Shown: in pieces, positions 38,160 through 48,519 of the stretch
How positions within the stretch are numbered: the stretch's first letter is position 1
Layout: the number at the start of each line of letters is the position of its first letter
Source of the DNA: Epiperipatus broadwayi
Lineage: Eukaryota; Onychophora; Udeonychophora; Euonychophora; Peripatidae
Assembly (NCBI GenBank): GCA_028023455.1
Contig: JAQFVV010006245.1
Location: forward strand, 7,027,331 to 7,091,330
DNA length: 64,000 bases
Direction: 5' to 3'
Notes under the pieces: model-generated
Told to the model about the DNA's origin: nothing
Database searches by the model: none
The model's input: the letters and a program-made list of their open reading frames with translations, nothing else
Position numbers and translations under genes: made by a program

Positions 38160-40190
38160 GTAACAAAATCAACTAAAATTTGGCTAGTAATAAGTAGTTT
38201 AATTAATTTAATTTTTTATCTGGCTTCTAGTTATTTTATATATATATAAAATACATATTTTGCAGGTTCATCCATGTTAAAAAAAAACTTTTAATATTAA
38301 TATACTGTAGGAGTTTATATATATATATACTCATACATACTCATACATTTATGTAATCAATATGTATAGATTATATTTACATTATTATTATACTTATGAG
38401 AATAAATATATAAAGTTACTATTTTTCATTCTTTAAAATGAAAAATGACGTTGTTGACAAAAGACTGTTGACAAGGTGATAAGTGACCTCTGGGTTCACA
38501 GTTTATCGAATTAAAGGAAATGAAATTAACTTAGTGTTTTAATATCTAATTGTTATTGCAACAATGAGAATGGGTATGCTTCAGCGAGCTGATGGAGCGA
38601 GACATGATATATTAATTCTATTCTTGTTATTAGAAGAATAAGGATTCTATTTTTATCAGCTATATTTTCATAAAAACTTTTACTATGTTTGATTACAAAT
38701 AACAGTGTAAGTTGAAGTTTATATTTTAAACAATTTAATACTCATTAAAAGAAGTTTCTTATACTTGTTCAATGAAAGTAATCTAAATATATTTTCGTGT
38801 TTTATAGAAAAAATTGTTTGAATTACGTTTTAAAATCTAAACAGCATCTTAAAAAAAAAGAACATGTTTATAAAAACTTCATTCAAATTTTATGTACTTT
38901 TCATTATAAAGAAAATGCAGAGTGGCTAGAACACAAATATTTATCATGGGATAGATAAAATGCACTTGCCTAATCAAACATATATATGTGGGAATAACAT
39001 CGTTGCGAATGCTTTAGAATTATAAAGAAATTAGATCTTCAAAATGGAATTATGAATGCCTTAAAATTATAAAAATTAGATCTTCAAAATGGAATTATAA
39101 ATATTAATGAAGGAACTTTATATTAAGAAGATGAATATAAAAAGGAAACTAAATGTCAACTTAGGATATCCTAATATTATTCTCTTTAATGTTTAAGCAT
39201 TTATTTTATAACGTCTTGCGTGCGATTATAATTATGATAGAATGACAGCCTGTTAAGCTAATTGCGCAGACGCTGTGAGAATGTTATTAATAAGTGAATA
39301 CCTTCATTACAACTACTTTAGATTTGCTCATATATAAACATTCGAGTTGTAAGAGTAAGAGGATTCCTTTTTACTCTTATATAAATACTATATCATGTGG
39401 TTGTTCGAAGGTATTCATTTATTAATGTTTAACAATAAAGGAATCAAAAAACTGCGTCTTCGAAGGATTTTCATTATCGCGAGGAACATTAACTTTTATA
39501 AATGCCATTTGGGATTTTTGAAAATTATAATTAGGAAAAGTTAATTTCATTTTCTTTATCATTGTAGAGAATTAATAATTTAGAATATTTTTGTTTTTAT
39601 TTATGATTAATAAAGATTTAAATATCGGTTAATAAATGTTAATTTTGGGAACGGAATAATGTGAACTTAGAGGTAAGATATTAAACTATTTTTGAATCCA
39701 CATATTATTTTCCATGACATGACACTACATTGTTTATACTAATCAAAATAGACTAATAAATGTAATGTGTGATAAAGAAATAAATGATTAACATTGTTGT
39801 GAAGTATATATTTTTATATTAATAAATATAACTTGACTGACAATCATTTTAACGAATGAAGGTGTTATATACAAATAATTGGATTATTATTTGTATTATC
39901 TAATTAGTGTAAATTAGCGTTAATATAATTGTCTAAATATTAGGATACTTATATTTTAAATAAATTGTAAAATCACGTAGTGTTATAGGTTTAGAAAATA
40001 TATCTACCGTAAGCAAAGAGAATGTTTATATTTTTAATATAAGGAGGTAGATATATAAATATTTTTTTATATATATTGTAAAATTTAAATTATTTAAGTG
40101 TTAAATAAATAAGTATGTTTTTTATATTAAATGAAGTCTTCAATTTTGTTTTATTTGAATTAAAGAGTTAGTGACATTTGTTGTTAATAT
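38160..40190. other. AT-rich stretch with two small repeats
   Basis: Contains a 46 bp direct tandem duplication at about 39008-39053 and 39054-39098 (AGATCTTCAAAATGGAATTAT). It also has an inverted repeat of about 26 bp arms (39283-39310 and 39407-39432; AATACCTTC and GAAGGTATT) around a 100 bp interior, which looks like a small MITE. No coding. Confidence 0.6.
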
Positions 40191-40201
40191 TACTTTAAAA
40201 T

Positions 40202-40445
40202 ATTGATAGGAACCCCTGAAGAGAGTAAAGTGTTAAACTTCCCTGAGTTCGAAATCTGAGCATAATGGTAAAGTTAATTAAGGTGAAAATTGATTTGATG
40301 TGGTTGGATATAATAATTTTTTTAAAATAATAAATTAGTTATTGGGAACAAATATAGTTTTATATCAAAATTAAATCACATCATTCGTGGCATCCTATAT
40401 GAAGACCTTAAATCTGACTATAGTGAGATGCGACTCCTTAACTTA
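40202..40445 (+). repeat. Interspersed repeat of unknown class, copy 2 (plus)
   Basis: Aligned with the reverse complement of 13265-13530: ACCCCTGAAGAGAGT, CCCTGAGTT, CATAATGG, GGCATCCTATATGAA, TCTGACTATAGT. It adjoins the 3' end of the minus-strand PLE at about 40450. Confidence 0.7.
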
Positions 40446-40479
40446 TCTTGTTGAGAGGGGGCATACCGTTACAATACTG

Positions 40480-40514
40480 ACATTTCGACTTGGTCACACA
40501 AGTCATCCACAGAG
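40480..40514 (-). ncRNA. Hammerhead-like motif in PLE 3' region (degenerate)
   Basis: On minus: CUGUGGAU then a strong 6 bp stem II (GACUUG/CAAGUC, loop UGUGAC) followed directly by GAAAUGUC. The GAAA box and stem II fit a hammerhead, but the CUGAUGA box is altered and no convincing stem I could be drawn. Probably a decayed PLE ribozyme. Confidence 0.45.
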
Positions 40515-40604
40515 TTATAAAAGGTAGAAAGACAGTTGTAGAGGTGCTACAATCACTGATTTGAGTAAAACGTTAAAATTCCACCAATAGCAAAAATGTT
40601 AAAT

Positions 40605-41103
40605 TTAGGAATGTTTTTTAAAAAAATCTTTCCAAATAGGAGGAAGTTTGCATGTATCATCTCGCTTATTGATACAATCTGGCGTTTTAAGTATCTCAAT
40701 GGCTTCTCTAATTTTGGCACTGGTAGAGACTATCACATCTGGATATGATCCTGGTACTAGAAAAATCAATTTTATGACCTGAATCTATAGTATGGAGTGA
40801 GAGTGCTGATGATGATGAGTGTTGTTTAACTGCATTAGCATGCTCATCACTCCTAACACTGATGCGACAATTACTCATACCTATGTAAGAAGCTTTACAA
40901 TTTTTACATGAGATTTGATAGACACCATGAGATTCAAGAGGGATTGAATCCTTAGGCTTGGTTATTATATTGCTGATCTTTTGATGAGCAGAAAATGTTG
41001 TATCTATATTATAGTGTTTTAATATACATCCGATACTGTCTGTAATTCCTTTTACATATGGAACACAAATCCTAATAGCTGATTTATCATCTTTTTGTTT
41101 CAT
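40605..41103 (-). pseudogene. PLE GIY-YIG endonuclease domain (family P1), frameshifted
   Basis: The minus-strand frame 41103-40708 begins (after truncation) with IRICVPYVKGITDSIGCIL, typical of the stretch between RT and endonuclease in Penelope proteins. A GIY-YIG nuclease follows: GVYQISCKNCKASYIGMS with the two motif halves and the Cys pair, then a conserved Arg and a His-rich helix (EHANAVKQH, LHTIDSGHKIDF). A frameshift near 40735 moves the reading to a second frame giving IREAIEIL, INKRDD and LPPIW, the usual Penelope C-terminus, ending at a stop at 40605-40607. Intact proteins nick DNA to prime reverse transcription. The RT is missing here. Its sequence is clearly different from the plus-strand PLE at 41.1-48.0 kb. 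Confidence 0.85.
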
Positions 41104-41180
41104 ATTTTGCCTATATATATAATGTTATTAAATTTATTCCACCATCATTTAATTCTTATGTTAAAGATACTTTTCTTTGT

Positions 41181-42610
41181 GTGTTAAAAAATATTAAATC
41201 TGAATTACCAGATGATTGTTTTTTGGATACTTTGGATATTGTATCACTATACACAAATATACCTCATGATGATGGAGTTGAGGCTATTAAATGTGCTTTA
41301 CAAGATAGAAAGTATGATCATGATCTTATTACTACTATGGTTGGATTAATATATTTGGTTTTAAGAAATAATTTTTTTACTTTTGATTCTAGATACTATT
41401 TACAGAAACAAGATACTGCAATGGGTACAAAGATGGCACCAAGTTATGCGAATATTTTTATGTCAAAACTAGAATTCTCTATACTTGATAATGCTGGGCT
41501 GAAACCTCATACTTGGCTTAAACATATAGATGAGATTTTCATGATATAGCCACATAATGAAGTTGAACTTCATAATTTTTTAAGTTATTTAAATAATTTT
41601 AATAAAAATATTGATTTCACAATGAATTTTTCAAAATCAATTGCTCATTTCCTAGATGTTGAAGTTATTTACACTAATAGAGTTATTACTACTACTGTAT
41701 ATAGGAAACCAACTGATAATAACTGCTATCTACATTTTTATAGTAACCATCCTAAACATTTAAAGGATAATATTCCTTATAGTCAATTTTTAAGAATGAA
41801 GAGGATTTGTAATGATGAGAAATTTCTTCAACAAAATAATAGTATTTTATATAATAGATTGGTCAATATGAGGTATCCTAAGACATTGTTGGATAATGCA
41901 GTAAGGAGATCTTCTTTAATTGATAGAAACTTCTTTTATCTAAAAAGAGTAAAAAACAATTGGATGTTCCACCATTGGTTCTTACTTTTAATAGAGATTT
42001 ACCTAATATTAACCGGATAAAACATTTTAACATATTACAATCCACAGATTATTTAAAATCTATTTTTTCTGATCCACCTAAGGTTGTATATCGAAAACAT
42101 AGATCACTTAGAGATATACTTGTCAAAACAAATTTTATTAGTAGTTCTGTACAGGAAAAAGGATGTTCTCCATGTGAGGATAAAAGATGTTTTACATGTA
42201 AACACATTGTTGTGACAAAAGTAGTCTTTAGTACTAAGAATCGTAATTTTAAATGGTATATTCCTAATTATGTTACATGTAAAAGTGTTAATTTGATATA
42301 TTTGATAGAGTGTAGTAGATGTTTAAACCAGTATATAGGTGAGTCAGCAAATAGTTTACATGTCAGAATGACTAATCATAGATTTGATATTTTGCATAGG
42401 AATAAAGATAGACCGGTTTCAAAACATTTTAACTTACCGAATCATTCAATTGATGATTTAAGAGTAATAATTCTTCAGGAAGGTTTTTCTTCTACAAGGG
42501 AGAGGAAACAAAAGGAGAGTTTTTTTATTTTTAAATTCAAGACCTTAGAACCACATGGATTGAATTTAAACACTGGAACTATTACATCTCTGGGTTACCT
42601 GGTCTCCTAA
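41181..42610 (+). pseudogene. PLE reverse transcriptase/GIY-YIG protein (family P2), truncated and broken
   Basis: Starts inside RT (ELPDDCFLDTLDIVSLYTNI, motif A) and continues through MGTKMAPSYANIF. The catalytic box reads HIDEIFMI, then a premature TAG at 41547-41549 stands where the downstream copy has Trp. The frame resumes with FTMNFSKSIAHFLDVEV and VYRKPTDNNCYLHFYSNHPK. A deletion of about 4 nt near 41930 shifts the frame, after which 41960-42610 encodes the Cys-rich linker (CSPCEDKRCFTCKH) and the GIY-YIG nuclease (LIYLIECSRCLNQYIGES) with its natural end. Here the nuclease motif retains YIG, whereas the downstream copy has YIS. The second catalytic Asp of RT is Glu, so it could not polymerise even if the stop were read through. 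Confidence 0.92.
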
Positions 42611-43108
42611 ATGATTATTATATGTGAGTTTTTTATGTGAAAAATTTCTTATATGAGATTTTTTATGTAAAGATCAGTTATATAGATGTTTAATATCTGT
42701 GTTTAATTGGTATATAGATAAATAATTAATTATTATAAATTATTGTACTTCGCACTAACTATAATTTTTAATTAAAATGTTTAAGTATTTTAGTTTTTAA
42801 TGAATATTAATGTGAGCACAGCTATTTTTTGTATTTTTTGTATGTGAGCATAGTCTAATTTTTATAAGTATGCACATATGTATATATATATTTTTATTTT
42901 TTTTTTTATTTTTTTATAATTTCAATTTAAATAGAATTTAAGCTTGATTAGGAGGAAATGCAGTTTTTTTTTTAATTTTGTCATTGATTGGGTAGATATT
43001 CTGTGTTAGATTTTGTGACCAATCGGGGGGGGGGGGTTGTTAATTTTTTAATCTTTTATCAAATCTGTAATTTTTGATTATCGCCATTTTACTGTGTATT
43101 TTTTCTTT

Positions 43109-43136
43109 CTGATGAAAACCAGTCCTCTGGTTGAAA
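43109..43136 (+). ncRNA. Hammerhead-like core in PLE 3' UTR (copy 1)
   Basis: CUGAUGA, one extra A, a 6 bp hairpin AACCAG/CUGGUU with loop UCCU, then GAAA followed by an AU-rich stretch. The core boxes and stem II are as in hammerheads; stem I and the cleavage triplet are not convincing. Identical in the downstream copy. Confidence 0.5.
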
Positions 43137-43223
43137 TATAATATTATTTATTGGATTTATAAGTCTTTTTTTGTTTTTATATGTATTTCCTTTGGTTAGT
43201 TTGTTATATATTAATATTTTTAT

Positions 43224-43793
43224 ATGGATTTATTACTGACTAAAGAGAGTAAGACTTTATTGTCACTTAGCCACGTGGCATTCATAGGCGATTCATTGCT
43301 GAAATTTTTACATAATTTTTTTCCAAAATTTAATAGTCAAGATGGTGTACAAATTAGTTATAGACGAGGAGCTTCTATTCTGGACGGTATTGATCTGTTA
43401 AACAAGTTAATTAATAAGCATAACATTAAGTTTTTGTTCGTTCATCTTGGATCTAACAATATTTTTTCGTTTAGAAATAACGAATATGTGCAGATTTTGA
43501 AATTGATTCGACATATACGTTCTTATTCTCCGGAGATTACAATTATAATTTCTCAAGTTTTACCACAATTGCAGAATAAATATTACCCAATGGATCGGAT
43601 TAAATTGAGAATTATTAATGAAAATTTTTTTGCATTTAATAGACATTGTCATTTTTTAAGTTATACGCATCATAATGTATTTTTCTTACAGCATAAGGAT
43701 TTTATAAAAAGAGAGAATCTTTTTAGATTTTTAGCCCGTGATGGCCGTCATTGGAACATGTATGGAGCTAGATGTTTAGCAGACCAGTTTTAA
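43224..43793 (+). CDS. SGNH-hydrolase-like ORF1 of the PLE
   Basis: A 189-residue open frame that starts with ATG 12 bases after the end of the upstream copy. It has the four SGNH blocks in order: FIGDS (nucleophile Ser24), a Gly in YRRGAS (Gly49), HLGSNN (Asn78), and RDGRHW (Asp173/His176), followed by GARCLADQF. Spacing and overall length fit a minimal SGNH/GDSL esterase-like domain. SGNH domains are known in ORF1 of some CR1/L2 LINEs and in Ngaro/DIRS-type elements, and I recall GDSL-like ORFs in rotifer Athena/Terminon PLEs. The substrate and role in retroelements are not settled. The stop at 43791 may be premature: the same frame continues with IYNVIDEV before the next stop. No signal peptide is evident. 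Confidence 0.75.
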   Translation: MDLLLTKESKTLLSLSHVAFIGDSLLKFLHNFFPKFNSQDGVQISYRRGASILDGIDLLNKLINKHNIKFLFVHLGSNNIFSFRNNEYVQILKLIRHIRSYSPEITIIISQVLPQLQNKYYPMDRIKLRIINENFFAFNRHCHFLSYTHHNVFFLQHKDFIKRENLFRFLARDGRHWNMYGARCLADQF

Positions 43794-43800
43794 ATATATA

Positions 43801-44043
43801 ATGTCATTGATGAGGTGTAACAGAGTTTGTAATGTAAATTCAGTGTTGAGTGCGAGGGAATATAGTTTTGTTAATGTTGGAACTCAAATGGAAGCTGTGT
43901 TGACATGTGAAATGGGGACGCAAACTGAGATATGTAATTGTCAGGAATCGCAAATTATTATACCGCGTGATACTAACGGGATCCTAGTAGATGTTGAACA
44001 ATCTTGCTTGACGGGGTGTTTTGGAGGAATCATTACAGGATAG
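43801..44043 (+). CDS. Small PLE ORF of unknown function, GTQ-repeat
   Basis: An 80-codon frame starting 7 nt after the SGNH stop and overlapping the start of the long frame by about 30 nt. It holds a twofold GTQxE-like motif (VGTQMEAVL and MGTQTEIC) and several Cys, and matches no domain I know. Because it is in a different frame from the SGNH ORF and the RT frame, it may be a natural separate ORF, or part of an ORF1 split by frameshifts. It could be the C-terminal part of a longer SGNH protein or the N-terminal part of the RT protein. Confidence 0.45.
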   Translation: MSLMRCNRVCNVNSVLSAREYSFVNVGTQMEAVLTCEMGTQTEICNCQESQIIIPRDTNGILVDVEQSCLTGCFGGIITG

Positions 44044-47000
44044 ATCTCCAAAAGTTTTTAAAGAAGATCATACTCAATGTAAAGATGATTCTTTAGACCT
44101 TTCATTAGATGATATAATTTGTAACATTTCCAAAAAGGAGAACTTTTTCAGAAGGACTATTTCTGATGTTCAACAGATTGATGGTTTTGCTGCTTCAGAT
44201 CAACATATAGATGGTGGCAAAGGAGATCTGGGTAATTTAGAGGTGGGTGTAGTTAACCAAATAGATAATGGATTGATAATTGGCACTGATTTTAATACAA
44301 TATCTAGCGTAGATACAGAGTTTGATATTAATAGGGATTATTCTAGTAAACAACATTTACAGGGTCTAACATTAATTAATACAGGGGCAATACCTAAATG
44401 TTTTTCTAGACGTCTAAATAATAAGCAGGTTAAAGGTAATTGACAAACATTACATAGTACATCGTTTCTTAAACTTAGGAAATTATATGATAAATTAGTT
44501 AGATATAGACAACATATTAGTAATTTTGCATATTTTATTAACAATAACATAATTCCTAAAGGCCTCAAAATAAAAATTATTGCTAACATAGACCAATTTC
44601 CTAGGGAACTTGCAATTAAATGGGATAATACAATAAGAGAAGCATCTGTTACATTAATACATATTTTGAAAGATGCTTTTTTGGTAAGACTTAAATTAAT
44701 TGAAAAAGAAATTATATATTTTGGTAGTTGTAATTTAATGAATATAGATGAACAGAAGGAATTATAGGAATGGGTTTTTTTGAGAGAGAAGTTATTGGTG
44801 AAGAAATTTCGTAATAAAATGTATCATTGGTTCAAAGTTATGGGTAATGAGCCAGGATTTGAATTAGTTACTAATCAGTCACAAACACTAATTAATTGTG
44901 TGACTTCTGATAATCATATTGTGTTGGATATTTCTACATCGGATATGATTCCAATTGATACTGATCAATCATTTATATCATCTTCACATTCATTAGATTG
45001 TGCTGTAATGTTACCATCTGTTCTTGATAGTGATGCTGGTTTAGCATTGGTTCATAGAGTTATAGATTCTTCTGAATGCACTAACAATATTTTAGTTTCT
45101 AGAAATACTAACACTAATAAATCTAATTCAAATATTTATAGCAATAACTTTTTATGTTTAGCTAATAAGGAAAACAATGTGATTAATCTAACTGACATTA
45201 ATCTTAGTGAGGCAGAATGTTCACTCTTAAATAAAGGTTTATCTTTTTGCCCTACAGTTCAGTCATTTTATCAAAAAAATGAATTTAAAATTCATCAGGA
45301 TTTAGATAATTTTTCAAGGAGACTTAGATTAAGAGAATTTTTTGGAAACCAAGAATATGATACTATTGGGAAATTACAATCTGATTGGACACTGCCACAT
45401 CAAAGGAATGTGTTATTAGATACGTACATTGATAATGTATATCAGGATATTATTAATGAAATTAGACTTAAACAACATAGTAAGTATAAGAGTAATTTAA
45501 CATTGAAAGAGATGAATGCATTACACAATTTAGTGAAAAGACAGGATATTATTATAAAACCAGCTGACAAAGGTGGATCAATAGTAATTATGAATAAAGA
45601 TGATTATGTTAAAAAAGCTCTGGAGCTTTTAGATGATAAAATTTTTTATGAGCCTGTTTCACTAACCACTGTTAATTCATTATTCAAGGGTCTACTTGTT
45701 AGTTTAAAAGATATGAGAGCTAGGGGTCTTATAAATAATAATGTATATAACTTTTTAGTACCAACCAAAATTCATCCTAGTAGTTTTTATATTTTGCCAA
45801 AGATTCATAAACCAGGTTGTCCAGGCAGACCTATTGTAGCTAGTATTGGTAGTCCTACAGAAAATATTTCAGCATATGTTGATAATGTTATTAAATTTAT
45901 TCCACCCTCATTTAATTCTTATGTTAAAAATACTACTCATTTTCTTTGTGTGTTAGAAAATATTAAATTGGAATTACCAGATGACTGTTTTTTGGTTACT
46001 TTGGATATTGTATCACTATACACAAATATACGTCATGATGATGGAGTTGAGGCTATTAAATGTGCTTTACAAGATAGAAAGTATGATCATGGTCTTATTA
46101 CTACTTTGGTTGAATTAATATATTTGGTTTTAAGAAATAATTTTTTTACTTTTGATTCTAGATACTATTTACAGAAACAAGATACTGCAATGGGTACAAA
46201 GATGGCACCAAGTTATGCGAATATTTTTATGTCAAAACTAGAATCCTCTATACTTGATAATGCTGGGCTGAAACCTCATACTTGGCTTAGATATATAGAC
46301 AACATTTTCATGATATGGCCACATAATGAAGTTGAACTTCATAATTTTTTAAGTTATTTAAATAATTTTAATAAAAATATTAATTTCACAATGAATTTTT
46401 CAAAATCAATTGCTCATTTTCTAGATGTTGAAGTTATTTACACTAATAGAGTTCTTACTACTACTGTATATAGGAAACCAACTGATAATAACTGCTATCT
46501 ACATTTTTATAGTAACCATCCTAAACATTTAAAGGATAATATTCCTTATAGTCAATTTTTAAGAATGAAGAGGATTTGTAATGATGAGAAATTTCTTCAA
46601 CAAAATAATAGTATTTTATATAATAGATTGGTCAATATGAGGTATCCTAAGACATTGTTGGATAATGCAGTAAGGAGATCTTCTTTAATTGATAGAAAGA
46701 AACTTCTTTTATCTAAAAAGAGTAAAAAACAATTGGATGTTCCACCAATGGTTCTTACTTTTAATAGAGATTTACCTAATATTAACCAGATATTGGCGAA
46801 ACATTTTAACATATTACAATCCACAGATTATTTAAAATCTATTTTTTCTGATCCACCTAAGGTTGTATATCGAAAACATAGATCACTTAGAGATATACTT
46901 GTCAAAACAAATTTTATTAGTAATTCTGTACAGGAAAAAGGATGTTCTCCATGTGAGGATAAAAGATGTTTTACATGTAAACACATTGTTGTGACAAAAG

Positions 47001-47391
47001 TAGTCTTTAGTACTAAGAATCGTAATTTTAAATGGTATATTTCTAATTATGTTACATGTAAAAGTGTTAATTTGATATATTTGATAGAGTGTAGTAGATG
47101 TTTAAACCAGTATATAAGTGAGTCAGCAAATAGTTTACATGTCAGAATGACTAATCATAGATTTGATATTTTGCATAGGAATAAAGATAGACCGGTTTCA
47201 AAACATTTTAACTTACCGAATCATTCAATTGATGATTTAAGAGTAGTAATTCTTCAGGAAGGTTTTTCTTCTACAAGGGAGAGGAAACAAAAGGAGAGTT
47301 TTTTTTATTTTTAAATTCAAGACCTTAGAACCACATGGATTGAATTTAAACACTGGAACTATTACATCTCTGGGTTACCTGGTCTCCTAAA
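44012..47391 (+). pseudogene. PLE reverse transcriptase/GIY-YIG endonuclease (family P2), near full length with stops
   Basis: One frame runs from 44012 to 47314, interrupted by TGA (44441-44443) and TAG (44765-44767). The uninterrupted part from 44780 is 844 codons. It has an acidic N-terminal region of unknown role, the PLE-specific IIKPADKGGSIVI (about residue 257 of this part), FYILPKIHKPGCPGRPI, motif A LDIVSLYTNI (about 407), MGTKMAPSYANIF (about 470), motif C RYIDNIFMIW (about 504), the linker CSPCEDKRCFTC (about 722) and the nuclease LIYLIECSRCLNQYISES (about 765-782). The second catalytic Asp is Asn and the YIG of the nuclease is YIS. One extra T near 47304 shifts the end, so the normal C-terminus (to 47391) is lost. 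A dead copy of a PLE pol. Confidence 0.92.
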
Positions 47392-47896
47392 TGATTATTA
47401 TATGTGAGTTTTTTATGTGAAAATTTTCTTATATGAGATTTTTTATGTAAAGATCGGTTATATGGATGTTTAATATCTGTGTTTAATTGGTATATAGATA
47501 AATAATTAATTATTATAAATTATTGTACTTTGCACTAACTATAATTTTTGATTAAAATGTTTAAGTATTTTAGTTTTTAATGAATATTAATGTGAGCACA
47601 GCTATTTTTTGTATTTTTTGTATGTGAGCATAGTCTAATTTTTATGTATGCACATATGTATATATATATATTTTTATTTTATTTTATTTTTTTATTTATT
47701 TCAATTTAAATAGAATTTAAGCTTGATTAGGAGGAAATGTAGTTTTTTTTTTTTAATTTTGTCATTGATTGGGTAGATATTCTGTGTTAGATTTTGTGAC
47801 CAATCAGGGTGTGTGTGTGTTATTTTTTTAATCTTTTAATCTTTTATCAAATCTGTAATTTTTGATTATCGCCATTTTACTGTGTATTTTTTCTTT

Positions 47897-47924
47897 CTGA
47901 TGAAAACCAGTCCTCTGGTTGAAA
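47897..47924 (+). ncRNA. Hammerhead-like core in PLE 3' UTR (copy 2)
   Basis: Identical to the core at 43109-43136: CUGAUGA, hairpin AACCAG(UCCU)CUGGUU and GAAA. The flanks are AU-rich and give no clear stem I. Confidence 0.5.
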
Positions 47925-48519
47925 TATAATATTATTTATTGGATTTATAAGTCTTTTTTTGTTTTTATATGTATTTCCTTTGGTTAGTTTGTTATATATA
48001 TATATTGGAAGAGATTTTAATACTTCATACATCATCTAGAAAAGTGTTTCTCAATATTTTTTTCTCTGTGGACTGCTTAGATTCCAGAAAAAAACATTCC
48101 ATATCTTAATTTTTTTATCTGTGATATATATATATTATCAGTTCAATTCCTGAAATGCATGCATGCTGCCTTTTTTTTACTCACTTGTCCTTGACATAAT
48201 ATCCTAGTTAATATAAAAACATTACTTAAGTATGTAGTCATATTATTATTTATACAATAAAATTACAAAAGAAATCACACAATAATGAGAACAAAAAATA
48301 TCACAAACTATATAATTATTATAAAGATAACATTAATTAAAAATAATTAACAAACATTCCACAAAAACCATAGAAAATCATATTGATTGATTCAAAAATT
48401 ACAGATAATTGTTACAAGAAATATTATCACACAAAAAACACTAAATTAAAAGCCAAAGAACGGTCATCAAGATGATAGCAAGTAAAGAAAGTGATTTTTA
48501 ATTTAAAATTTTAATGCGA

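Larger units (their letters stand above)
40450..41112 (-). mobile_element. Penelope-like element, 5'-truncated 3' end (family P1, minus)
   Basis: The C-terminal endonuclease part of a PLE plus its 3' non-coding region. It is truncated at about 41112, directly against the plus-strand PLE of a different family. The 3' region carries a hammerhead-like motif (40480-40514). Read on minus the order is ORF end, about 90 bp, the ribozyme-like motif, then the end near 40450. Head-to-head or inverted partial copies are common for PLEs. Confidence 0.75.
41119..43212 (+). mobile_element. Penelope-like element, truncated upstream copy (family P2 pseudo-LTR)
   Basis: This is nearly identical to 45883-47998 and is followed at once by the long copy of the same family. 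A 5'-truncated copy in direct tandem before a longer one is the standard PLE insertion structure, and the upstream copy serves as pseudo-LTR and could supply promoter sequence. It starts inside the RT domain and includes the complete C-terminus, the 3' UTR and a ribozyme-like core at 43109. Differences from the downstream copy are scattered substitutions, a premature stop and two small deletions. Confidence 0.88.
43213..48000 (+). mobile_element. Penelope-like element, long copy with SGNH ORF (family P2)
   Basis: The identity between tandem copies ends at about 43212 and 47998 (TTAGTTTGTTATATAT), defining the copy boundaries. The element reads as a short leader, an SGNH-type ORF (43224), a small ORF (43801), a long RT/GIY-YIG frame with internal stops (44012-47391), then a 3' UTR of about 600 bp including a ribozyme-like core at 47897. 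Target duplication could not be resolved because both outer flanks are TA repeats. Confidence 0.88.

Noticed and set aside
46597-46824. Minus-strand 75-codon frame inside the PLE
   Set aside because: Shadow of the plus-strand PLE pol frame.
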